From a bacterium UBA2219 (GTDB taxonomy: Bacteria > Desulfobacterota > Deferrimicrobia > Deferrimicrobiales > Deferrimicrobiaceae), in NCBI GenBank assembly GCA_002327765.1, contig DCUH01000108.1:1-27566 (forward strand): a DNA stretch of 27,566 nt. The letters run 5' to 3'. The translations under genes were made by a program, and so were the position numbers. The notes under the pieces are model-generated. The model searched no databases, was not told the origin of the DNA, and saw only the letters and a program-made list of their open reading frames with translations. This document shows positions 9,181-16,631 of the stretch, piece after piece. Positions within the stretch are counted from its first letter, which is position 1. Each line of letters opens with the position of its first letter.

Positions 9181-10449
9181 TTAAAACCGGTTCCCGAACG
9201 GGCATTTGCCTTCCGCGATGTGCCGGTCGAACTCCCCGCGGAACTTCCCGATGAAGGACTGCGCGGGCATGACCGCCGCGTCCGCCAGCGCGCAGATGGT
9301 CTTCCCCGCCATGTTGTCGCACACGTCCAGGACGAGCTCGACGTCGCCCGGCCGCCCCTGCCCCGCCTCGATCCTCCCAACGACCAATTTGAGCCACCCG
9401 GTCCCCTCGCGGCACGGCGTGCACTGCCCGCACGACTCGTGGGCGTAGAAATTCATCAGGACCGAAAGGGCGCGGACCATGCAGGTCCCCTCCGGGATGA
9501 CGATGACGCCGCAGGTCCCCGCCATCGTGCCGGCCTTCGCCATCGTCTCGATGTCGAAGGTCACGTCGATCTCGTCCGCCCGCAGGACCGGCGTCGACGA
9601 CCCGCCGGGGATGACGGCCTTCAGGGCTTTCCCGTCGCGCAGGCCGCCGGCCACGTCGAAGATGACGTTTTTCAGGTTCGCGTTGGCGGGCAGCTCGTAG
9701 ATGCCGGGCCGGACCACGGGCCCGCTGACGCCGACCAGCCTGGTGCCGCCGTTCTTCTCGCACCCGAGCGCGGCGAACCGCTCCCCCCCGTTCTCCAGGA
9801 TCCACGGCACGTTGCACAGCGTCTCCACGTTGTTGACGAGCGTGGGGAGGCCGAACGCCCCCACGACGGCCGGGAACGGGGGCTTGAGCCGCGGCCACCC
9901 GCGCTTCCCCTCGAGGGAATTGATCGTGGAGGTCTCCTCGCCGCAGATGTAGGCGCCGGCGCCCCGGTGCAGCGTCACCTCGAGGTCGAACCCCGTCCCC
10001 AGGACGTCCTTCCCGAGGAAGCCCGCGGCGCGCGCCTCCTCCATGGCCTCCTCGAGGATCCGCGCCTCGCGCGCGTACTCGCCGCGGATGTAGATGTAGG
10101 CCCGGTGGATCGACAGGGCGTAGCAGGCGATCGCGATCCCTTCCAGAAGAAGGTGGGGCCCATGGGAAAGGATCAGCCGGTCCTTGAAGGTCCCCGGTTC
10201 CCCCTCGTCGGCGTTGACCACCAGCACGCGCGGCCGGGAAAGGTCCTTCGGCAGGAACCCCCACTTGACGCCCGCGGGGAACCCCGCGCCGCCGCGTCCC
10301 CGTAGGTTCGCCTTCTTCACCTCCTCGACGATCGCCTCGCGCGGCATCGAGACGCATTTCCGCAGCGCCCCGTAGCCGCCCTTCCCGCGGTACCCGTCGA
10401 TCCCCCGGTACCGCTCGTCGGCGAAATGCGTCGTGAGGACCGTCTCCAT
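9181..10449 (-). CDS. nuoF: NADH-quinone oxidoreductase subunit F (NADH/FMN-binding)
   Basis: Flavoprotein that oxidises NADH, with FMN and cluster N3. It has 422 aa. Visible are the nucleotide-binding GRGGAGFPAGVKW (51-63), the FMN-binding NADEGEPGTFKDR (79-91), GAYICGEETSTINSLEG (165-181) and the N3 ligands Cys340, 343 and 346 in SCGQCTPCREG plus Cys386 in TICALADAA. The ATG at 10449 is preferred over the longer open frame because METVLTTHF begins the family N-terminus and GGAAGG lies upstream. It is not fused to nuoE. It is the only NADH-binding subunit in the window, so cluster 2 has none of its own. Confidence 0.96.
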   Translation of the reverse strand: METVLTTHFADERYRGIDGYRGKGGYGALRKCVSMPREAIVEEVKKANLRGRGGAGFPAGVKWGFLPKDLSRPRVLVVNADEGEPGTFKDRLILSHGPHLLLEGIAIACYALSIHRAYIYIRGEYAREARILEEAMEEARAAGFLGKDVLGTGFDLEVTLHRGAGAYICGEETSTINSLEGKRGWPRLKPPFPAVVGAFGLPTLVNNVETLCNVPWILENGGERFAALGCEKNGGTRLVGVSGPVVRPGIYELPANANLKNVIFDVAGGLRDGKALKAVIPGGSSTPVLRADEIDVTFDIETMAKAGTMAGTCGVIVIPEGTCMVRALSVLMNFYAHESCGQCTPCREGTGWLKLVVGRIEAGQGRPGDVELVLDVCDNMAGKTICALADAAVMPAQSFIGKFRGEFDRHIAEGKCPFGNRF

Positions 10450-10460
10450 CGCCGCCCTTC

Positions 10461-10943
10461 CTACCCTTCCGCCCGGAGCCGGTCGATCAGCGCGTCGACC
10501 GCCTCTACGGTAAGGTTCTCGTGGTACGCGTCGCCGACCTGCATCACCGGCGCCGTGCCGCAGGAGCCGAGGCACTCCACCACCGAGAGGGTGAACATCC
10601 CGTCCGGGGTCGTCTCCCCCGGGCGGATCCCCAGCTTCGCCGAAACGTGCGCGACCAGGGCTTCCGCGCCCATCAGCGAGCACGAGAGGTTCCGGCAGAT
10701 CTGCAGGTGGTGCCTGCCCCTGGGGCGGCGCTCGAACAGGGTGTAGAAGGTCGCCACCCCCTCGACGTGCGCGGGCGACAGGCCGACCCGTTCCGCGACC
10801 CAGGCGATCGCCTCGTCCGGAACGTGGCCGTGCTCCGACTGCACGAGGTGCAGCGCCGGCAGGACCGCCGCAGCCCGGTCCGGGTAGCGGGACAGCAGGC
10901 GGTCGAGCTCCGCCAGCCCTTCTTCCGAAAGCGAAAAGCTCAT
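10461..10943 (-). CDS. nuoE: NADH-quinone oxidoreductase subunit E, [2Fe-2S]
   Basis: Thioredoxin-fold subunit carrying cluster N1a next to the FMN site of NuoF. The 160-aa product has the N1a ligands Cys83 and Cys88 (CRNLSC) and Cys124 and Cys128 (ECLGSCG), and the usual helical N-terminal domain with HVEGVATFYTLF. Start ATG 10943 overlaps the nuoD stop as ATGA. It begins the E-F-G block, which is present in this cluster and missing from cluster 2. Confidence 0.96.
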   Translation of the reverse strand: MSFSLSEEGLAELDRLLSRYPDRAAAVLPALHLVQSEHGHVPDEAIAWVAERVGLSPAHVEGVATFYTLFERRPRGRHHLQICRNLSCSLMGAEALVAHVSAKLGIRPGETTPDGMFTLSVVECLGSCGTAPVMQVGDAYHENLTVEAVDALIDRLRAEG

Positions 10944-12154
10944 CGATCGAGCTCCCCCGCGATGATGTTCACGCTCCCCAGCACGGCGATCAGGTCGGCG
11001 ATCATGTGCCCCTTGACCAGCCGCGGCATCCCCTGGAACAGCGGGAAGCAGGGCGGCCGGACCTTGATCTTCCAGGGGCCCCCGCCCCCCTTGCTGACGA
11101 TGTAGTAGCCGAGCTCCCCGTTGGCCGCCTCGGTCGCCGAGTACACCTCGCCCGCCGGGACCCGGATCCCCTCCATGATGATCTTGAAGTGGTTCATCAG
11201 CGCCTCAATATTCTCGTACACCGCCTCCTTCGGGGGAAGGATGAACCGGGGGTCGTCCACGTTGACGGGGCCGCCGGGCATCCCCGCGACCGCCTGCTCG
11301 ATGATCCGGAGCGACTGCCGCATCTCCTCCATCCGCACCATGTACCGGTCGCAGGTGTCGCCCGCCTCGCCCACGGGAACGTCGAAGTCGAACCGGTCGT
11401 ACACCATGTACGGATGGTCCTTCCGCAGGTCGAGCGGCACTCCCGTCGCGCGCAGGCAGGGGCCCGTGAACCCCAGCGCGATCGCCTCCTTCGGCGTGAT
11501 GCCCCCGACCCCCATCGTCCGCTCGATGAAGATCCGGTTCCGGGTGAGCAGCCTGTCCACGTCGGCGATCCCCTCCGGGATCACCCCGCGGCAGACCGCC
11601 AGGACGCGGTCGGTCCATCCTTCGGGGACGTCGGCCATGACGCCGCCGATGCGCGTGTAGGTCGTCGTCAGGCGCTGGCCGCACAGCTCCTCGAGGACCT
11701 TGTAGACCTCCTCGCGGCATTTCCAGAAATACCAGAAGTTCGTCAGCGCCCCGATGTCGACCATGTTGGTGCCGACGCACACCATGTGATCGATGATCCG
11801 GGAGAGCTCGGAGATGATGACGCGGATGTACTGGCACCGTTCCGGCACCTCGATGCCGCAGAGCTTCTCCACCGCCATCGCGTAGCCGACGTTGTTCATC
11901 ATGGCGGAGCAGTAGTTCAGCCGGTCGGTGTAGGGGATCACCTGCGTCCAGGTAGCCGCCTCCGATTCCTTCTCGAAGCCCCGGTGGAGGTAGCCGAACT
12001 CGGGCTCCAGGTCGAGGATCGTCTCTCCGTCGAGGACCGTGCGGAAGCGCAGCGTCGTGTGGGTCGCCGGGTGCGACGGGCCGATGTTGAGGATCATCGG
12101 CTCGGACTGCAGGTCGAGCTTCGCCCCGCCGGCGTCGCTGTCGAACGGTTCCAT
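10940..12154 (-). CDS. nuoD: NADH-quinone oxidoreductase subunit D (cluster 1)
   Basis: 49-kDa-type subunit, related to NiFe-hydrogenase large subunits, that forms the quinone head-group pocket with NuoB. It has 404 aa from the ATG at 12154; the preceding TTG would add only one residue. The quinone-pocket loop reads GPSHPATHTTLRF: the expected histidines (28 and 32) are present, but the usual Gly after the second His is Thr. The C-terminus ends in a typical GELDR. It is separate from nuoC, with a 10-nt gap. Its paralogue at 21252-22388 has the commoner GPHHPSTHGVLRL loop, so the two NuoD proteins belong to different subtypes. Confidence 0.95.
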   Translation of the reverse strand: MEPFDSDAGGAKLDLQSEPMILNIGPSHPATHTTLRFRTVLDGETILDLEPEFGYLHRGFEKESEAATWTQVIPYTDRLNYCSAMMNNVGYAMAVEKLCGIEVPERCQYIRVIISELSRIIDHMVCVGTNMVDIGALTNFWYFWKCREEVYKVLEELCGQRLTTTYTRIGGVMADVPEGWTDRVLAVCRGVIPEGIADVDRLLTRNRIFIERTMGVGGITPKEAIALGFTGPCLRATGVPLDLRKDHPYMVYDRFDFDVPVGEAGDTCDRYMVRMEEMRQSLRIIEQAVAGMPGGPVNVDDPRFILPPKEAVYENIEALMNHFKIIMEGIRVPAGEVYSATEAANGELGYYIVSKGGGGPWKIKVRPPCFPLFQGMPRLVKGHMIADLIAVLGSVNIIAGELDR

Positions 12155-12164
12155 CAAGGGTCGC

Positions 12165-12653
12165 TCACTCCTCCGGTCCGATCGTGGGCTGCCGCTTCTC
12201 CTTCGGGTAGTCCTTCCTCAGCGGGTGACCGTCGAACCCCTCGTACATCAGGATCCGGGTCAGCCTCGGGTGCCCCCGGAAGATGATGCCGTACATGTCG
12301 TACGCCTCGCGCTCGTACCAGTTCAGCGTGGGCCATACCGTGACCGCCGAGTCGACGGCCGGGTCGTCCTCCGGCAGCCGCACCTTGATCCGAACGCGAT
12401 GCTTCTTTTCCAGCGAATAGAGGTGGTAGACCACCTCGAACCGGGGTTCCTCGCCGTAGTGATCCACCCCGGTCAGGTCCATCGCGAAGTCGAACAGGAG
12501 GTCGGGGTCGTCCCTCAGGAACACGAGGATCTCGACGATCCGGTCGCGGCGGACCAGGGCGGTGTCGTCGCCGAAATCGGAATGGGTCGCCACGACCTCG
12601 GTCCCGAAAACCGCGGCGAGCTTGTCCAGCACCCGGCTCACCGGCTTCCTCAC
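12165..12653 (-). CDS. nuoC: NADH-quinone oxidoreductase subunit C (cluster 1)
   Basis: 30-kDa-type peripheral subunit, 162 aa, without cofactors. It shows the signature [20 protein letters not shown], then [20 protein letters not shown] and the terminal GHPLRKDYP. No ATG fits; the start is GTG 12653, which overlaps the nuoB stop as GTGA, a coupling style seen elsewhere in this cluster. The upstream open stretch in the same frame belongs to nuoB in another frame. Confidence 0.94.
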   Translation of the reverse strand: MRKPVSRVLDKLAAVFGTEVVATHSDFGDDTALVRRDRIVEILVFLRDDPDLLFDFAMDLTGVDHYGEEPRFEVVYHLYSLEKKHRVRIKVRLPEDDPAVDSAVTVWPTLNWYEREAYDMYGIIFRGHPRLTRILMYEGFDGHPLRKDYPKEKRQPTIGPEE

Positions 12654-13147
12654 CGCGTGCCCGGCCAGCGTTCCGCGGCGCGCGGAGCTCCGGTCTCGAT
12701 GATCTTCTGGATCTGCACGACGGCGTCGATGATCCCCTCGGGGTTCGGCGGGCAGCCGGGGATATAGACATCGACGGGCATGATCTTGTCGATCCCCTGC
12801 AGGACAGTGTAGTTGTTGTAGAATCCCCCGGAGCACGCGCACGCGCCCATCGAGATTACCCACTTCGGCTCGAGCATCTGGTCGTAGATGCGCCGCAGGA
12901 CCGGCGCCATCTTGTAGTTGACCGTCCCCGCCACGAGGAGGACGTCGGCCTGCCTGGGAGAAAACCGGACGACCTCCGCGCCGAAGCGGGAGAGGTCGTA
13001 GTGGGTCCCCAGGGCCCCCATCACCTCGATGCCGCAGCAGGCGGTGGCGAACGTCAGGGGGAAAAGGGAATATTTCCTGCCCCAGGCCACCAGCGCATCG
13101 AGGGTCGAAAGAAGGTATCCCGGGGCGCCGTCCTTCCGGTGCGTCAT
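12650..13147 (-). CDS. nuoB: NADH-quinone oxidoreductase subunit B (cluster 1), N2 cluster
   Basis: PSST-type subunit that binds the terminal [4Fe-4S] cluster N2 and reduces quinone. The 165-aa product has the N2 ligands Cys37-Cys38 (ATACCGIE), Cys103 (GACACSGG) and Cys132 (PGCPPNPE). Spacings of 65 and 29 residues match E. coli NuoB. Cys105 is an additional cysteine two residues after a ligand. Start ATG 13147 overlaps the nuoA stop as ATGA. Confidence 0.96.
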   Translation of the reverse strand: MTHRKDGAPGYLLSTLDALVAWGRKYSLFPLTFATACCGIEVMGALGTHYDLSRFGAEVVRFSPRQADVLLVAGTVNYKMAPVLRRIYDQMLEPKWVISMGACACSGGFYNNYTVLQGIDKIMPVDVYIPGCPPNPEGIIDAVVQIQKIIETGAPRAAERWPGTR

Positions 13148-13527
13148 TGCCACTCCAGCGCGCCCTTTTTCCATTCGTAGAGCAGTCCGACGGCCAGCAT
13201 CCCCAGGAAAAACATCATCGCGAAGAAACCGTACCACCCCAGGGAGCGGAAAAGCACCGCCCACGGGTACAGGAACGTCGCCTCGAGGTCGAAGACGATG
13301 AATGTCAATGCCACAAGGTAGAACTTTACGGAGACGCGCACCCGGGCGGGCGCCAGCGGGTCCACGCCGCATTCGTATACGCTGTATTTGATCTTATCGT
13401 AGATCTTCGGGCCGGTCAGGTGGGACAGGATGACCAGACCCGCGGCGGTCAGCAGGGAGATGACAAGGAGGACGAGGACGGGAAAATACGGGTGGGAAAA
13501 ATCGAGTGCAGCGATATACCGCGACAT
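13144..13527 (-). CDS. nuoA: NADH-quinone oxidoreductase subunit A (cluster 1)
   Basis: Three-helix membrane subunit (127 aa) and first gene of the 14-gene cluster. It has the family segment [20 protein letters not shown] followed by [18 protein letters not shown]. The start ATG 13527 has AAGG 8 nt upstream. The first codons, MSRYIAA, form one arm of a long inverted repeat whose loop holds the ribosome-binding site (see 13506-13563), so initiation is probably controlled by RNA folding. Only 70 nt separate it from the upstream nuoN2 stop, and no convincing promoter was seen in that gap. Confidence 0.95.
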   Translation of the reverse strand: MSRYIAALDFSHPYFPVLVLLVISLLTAAGLVILSHLTGPKIYDKIKYSVYECGVDPLAPARVRVSVKFYLVALTFIVFDLEATFLYPWAVLFRSLGWYGFFAMMFFLGMLAVGLLYEWKKGALEWQ

Positions 13528-13563
13528 GGCTCCCGCCTTTTCTGCCGCGATATATCGCTACAC
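13506..13563 (-). promoter_or_regulatory. 21-bp stem-loop enclosing the nuoA1 ribosome-binding site and start
   Basis: On the mRNA (minus) strand, arm 13563-13543 pairs with arm 13526-13506 over 21 positions: 18 Watson-Crick pairs and 3 G-U pairs (13560/13509, 13550/13519, 13545/13524). On the plus strand these three would be A-C mismatches. The 16-nt loop (13542-13527) contains AAGGCGGGAG and the A of the nuoA1 ATG; the U and G of the start codon are in the stem. A U5 run (13501-13497) follows 4 nt after the stem. Each arm contains GCGATATA[T/C]CGC, itself a palindrome or near-palindrome. It could be an RNA that masks nuoA1 translation, an intrinsic terminator for cluster 2, or a pair of protein-binding sites. 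Confidence 0.75.
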
Positions 13564-13597
13564 CACCACCGGGATCGGAAACCAGGCCCCTTTTGGA

Positions 13598-15076
13598 TCA
13601 GAAGGCCAGCATCCGGATGGAATTCGAAGCGATTCTTGCGACAGGCTCCCAGTATACCCCAAGGATCAGGGTCGGCGCCACTAGAAGGACCAGAAGGGCG
13701 CGGGGAATTGCCGGAACAGCGATCGCTTCGGTGGATTCCGGAACGTCGAAGAACATCGACTTCACGATGCGCGCGTAATAATAGAGGCCCACGGCGCTGT
13801 TCAGCGCCGCGATGATGACCAGCCAGTAGATCTGGCGGTTGATGACCTCCGCGAACAGGTACAGCTTCCCGATGAAGCCCGAGAACGGCGGGATGCCGGT
13901 CAGGGCGAAGAGGAACACCGCCATCGACACCGCCATGAACGGGGCCCGGGTGCCCAGACCCCGGAAGTCGGAGATGTCCTCGCCGTTGCAGGAATTGCCG
14001 ACGACCAGGACCACGTAGAAGGCCCCGAGGTTCATGAACAGGTAGACCACGAAGTAGAAAAGGACCGCCTGGATGCCGGCGGGGGTCAGCAGAACGAACC
14101 CCATGAGCATGTACCCGGCGTGGGCGATCGAGGAATAGGCCAGGAGGCGCTTCACGTTGTCCTGCTTGATCGCCACCAGGTTCCCGACGGTCATCGTGAT
14201 CGCGGAAAGGACGGCGAACAGGAGCGTCCAGTCCACCTCGGTGGAAAGCCGCCAGACGGACGAACCCGGTTCGGACACCGCGAACACGGTGTAGAAGAAG
14301 CGGATGAGCACCGCGAAGCCGGCCGCCTTGGGCGCCACGGAGAAGAACGCGGTCGCGGGAGTCGGAGCGCCCTCGTACACGTCGGGGCTCCACATGTGGA
14401 ACGGGACCGCGGCGATCTTGTACCCGAACCCCGCCGCCACCAGGACGCAGGCAAGCACCAAGGGAACGACCGGCAGATTGCCGGTCGCCAGCGCCTTGCC
14501 GATCTCGCCGATCTGCGTGGACCCAGTGAGGCCGAAAAGCATGGAGAAGCCGTAGATCATGCTGCCGGAGGCGGTGGCGCCGTAGACCACGTATTTCATG
14601 GCCGCTTCCGTGGACTGCACCTTTCCCTTCACGTACCCCGCCAGGAGGTAGGACGGGATGGACACGAGCTCGAACGACAGGTACAGCATGACGATGTCGG
14701 TCGACGCGGATAGCAGGAACATTCCGATCAGCGACGCCAGCATGAACACGTAGAATTCCACCTGCGGGCGACCTTCCATCTCCCGGCTGTCCATGGACAT
14801 GAAGACCACGATGACGGCTGCGAGGGCCGTCAGCACCTTGAAGAAGACGGCGAACGCATCGTACGCGACCATCCCCTCGAAGGTCCCCTTCGCCTCGCCC
14901 GCGGGCACGATGCTGGCCAGAAGGATCGACAGGCCGATCCCGACGAGGGAGAGGAACGGGAACGCGACGGACTGCGGGTCCTTCGTGGCCACGCGTACGA
15001 CGATCAGAACGAGGATCGTCGCCGTTAGAGCGAACTCCGGCAGGAAATAGCCTACGCTGGCCAGGTTGTCCAACAT
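13598..15076 (-). CDS. nuoN: NADH-quinone oxidoreductase subunit N (cluster 2)
   Basis: Antiporter-like membrane-arm subunit, 492 aa, and last gene of the EFG-less cluster. It has the same order of charged motifs as the cluster 1 copy: Glu136 in SFELVSIPSYLLAGY, Lys220 in FGYKIAAVPFHMWSPDVYEG and Lys250. The start ATG 15076 abuts the nuoM2 stop with no gap. It ends 70 nt before nuoA of cluster 1. Sequence divergence from the first NuoN is considerable outside the motifs, so this is not a recent duplicate. Confidence 0.96.
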   Translation of the reverse strand: MLDNLASVGYFLPEFALTATILVLIVVRVATKDPQSVAFPFLSLVGIGLSILLASIVPAGEAKGTFEGMVAYDAFAVFFKVLTALAAVIVVFMSMDSREMEGRPQVEFYVFMLASLIGMFLLSASTDIVMLYLSFELVSIPSYLLAGYVKGKVQSTEAAMKYVVYGATASGSMIYGFSMLFGLTGSTQIGEIGKALATGNLPVVPLVLACVLVAAGFGYKIAAVPFHMWSPDVYEGAPTPATAFFSVAPKAAGFAVLIRFFYTVFAVSEPGSSVWRLSTEVDWTLLFAVLSAITMTVGNLVAIKQDNVKRLLAYSSIAHAGYMLMGFVLLTPAGIQAVLFYFVVYLFMNLGAFYVVLVVGNSCNGEDISDFRGLGTRAPFMAVSMAVFLFALTGIPPFSGFIGKLYLFAEVINRQIYWLVIIAALNSAVGLYYYARIVKSMFFDVPESTEAIAVPAIPRALLVLLVAPTLILGVYWEPVARIASNSIRMLAF

Positions 15077-16606
15077 CTAGATCACCGCCTTCACGAGGTC
15101 GACGAGCCGGACCAGGGAAACGCTCATGAGGTTCACCACCGTCATCGGCCAGACCCCCACGAACAGTACCAGGATGGCCAGCGGGGTGAGGCAGAACATC
15201 TCCCTCTTGTTGATCTCCTCGAGGTTCGCGTACTTCGGATTCAGCGGCCCGAGGAACACCCTCTGGAGAGCCCAGAGGTGGAACGCCGCCACGAAGACGA
15301 TGCCGAGGGCGGCGATGATGACCAGCGTGCGGAAGATCGGGAAGGAGCCCAGGAACACCATCTGCTCGGCGATGAAGCCGGACATGCCGGGCAGGCCGAG
15401 GGAGGCGAAGAACGCGAACGCGATGTAGCCGGTGTAGATGGGGACCACGACGCCCAGGCCGCCGAAGCCGTCGATCTGGCGATGGTGCGCCCGATCGTAG
15501 ACCACGCCGACCAGGAAGAACAACATGGCGGTGATCAGGCCGTGGGAGAACATCTGCATCGCGGCGCCGACCATGCCGAGCGGGGTGAGGGCAGCCATGC
15601 CGAGGAGGCAGAAGCCCATGTGGCTGACCGAGGAGTAGGCGACCAGTTTTTTCAGGTCGGACTGCGCCATGGCGCACAGCGCGCCGTAGATGATGTTGAT
15701 GATCCCCAGGATCGCCATGGGCACGGCGAAGTAGACGGTGATGTCGGGGAAGATCGGGAACGAGATCCGCATCATGCCGTAGGTGCCCATCTTCAGGAGG
15801 ACGCCCGCCAGGATGACCGAGATCGCGGTCGGGGCCTCGACGTGGGCGTCGGGAAGCCAGGTATGGAACGGGAAGAGCGGGACCTTGATCGCGAAGCCGA
15901 TGAACAGGCCGAGCCACAGGAGGATCCGGACGTCGAACCCCTTGATCCAGGAGTTGTGCGTGGCCTGGTTCATGTAGTGGATCAGGCTGAAGGTGTGCTT
16001 GCCGGTCGCCGGGTCCGTCGTGTTGAAGTAAAGCGCCAGCATGACGATGAGCATCAGGACCGAGCCGGCCAGGGTGTACAGGAAGAACTTGATGGCCGCG
16101 TATTCCTTGCGGGGCCCGCCCCACACGCCGATGAGGAAGTACATCGGGAGGAGCATGATCTCCCAGAACACGTAGAAGAGGAAGAAGTCGAGGGCGATGA
16201 ACGTTCCCATCATGCCCGTCTCGAGCAGCAGGAACAGCGCCATGTAGCCCCTGATCTTCTTTTCGATCCCGAAGGAGCCGATGACCGCCAGGAACGACAG
16301 CAGGGCGGTCAGCAGGATCATGGGCACCGAGATGCCGTCGGCCCCCACGAAGTACTCCACGTTGATGTTGGGGATCCAGCTGTACCTCTCCACGAACTGG
16401 AACTGGTCCGCCGCGTTAACGCCGGCCATGGTCCGGTCGTAGATGTAGAACATCCGGACCGCGAGCAGCAGCGGTATGAAGGATGCGACCGCGGCGACCC
16501 CTTTGATTACGTCGTCCTTCCCCTTGGGGACGCACAGGATCAGCGCACCGCCAAGGAGTGGGATGAACGTCATGAGCGTCAGGATGTGACTATCGAAGAA
16601 ACCCAC
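15077..16606 (-). CDS. nuoM: NADH-quinone oxidoreductase subunit M (cluster 2)
   Basis: Antiporter-like subunit M, 509 aa. The motifs are FYVFWEIMLLPMYFLIGVWG (Glu149), AIKVPLFPFHTWLPDAHVEA (Lys241), Lys272 and Glu414 in SGFIAEQM. The start is GTG 16606 with a strong GGAGGAGG five to six nt upstream; no ATG fits the first helix. A 25-nt gap follows the nuoL2 stop, the largest gap inside cluster 2. Confidence 0.96.
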   Translation of the reverse strand: MGFFDSHILTLMTFIPLLGGALILCVPKGKDDVIKGVAAVASFIPLLLAVRMFYIYDRTMAGVNAADQFQFVERYSWIPNINVEYFVGADGISVPMILLTALLSFLAVIGSFGIEKKIRGYMALFLLLETGMMGTFIALDFFLFYVFWEIMLLPMYFLIGVWGGPRKEYAAIKFFLYTLAGSVLMLIVMLALYFNTTDPATGKHTFSLIHYMNQATHNSWIKGFDVRILLWLGLFIGFAIKVPLFPFHTWLPDAHVEAPTAISVILAGVLLKMGTYGMMRISFPIFPDITVYFAVPMAILGIINIIYGALCAMAQSDLKKLVAYSSVSHMGFCLLGMAALTPLGMVGAAMQMFSHGLITAMLFFLVGVVYDRAHHRQIDGFGGLGVVVPIYTGYIAFAFFASLGLPGMSGFIAEQMVFLGSFPIFRTLVIIAALGIVFVAAFHLWALQRVFLGPLNPKYANLEEINKREMFCLTPLAILVLFVGVWPMTVVNLMSVSLVRLVDLVKAVI

Positions 16607-16631
16607 GGAAGACCTCCTCCGTTCTTATTAC

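Noticed and set aside
13506..13563. Inverted repeat as the end of an insertion sequence or an integration site
   Set aside because: No transposase, no flanking target duplication and no second copy in the window; one arm is conserved coding sequence of nuoA1 and the mismatches are all G-U compatible on the transcript.
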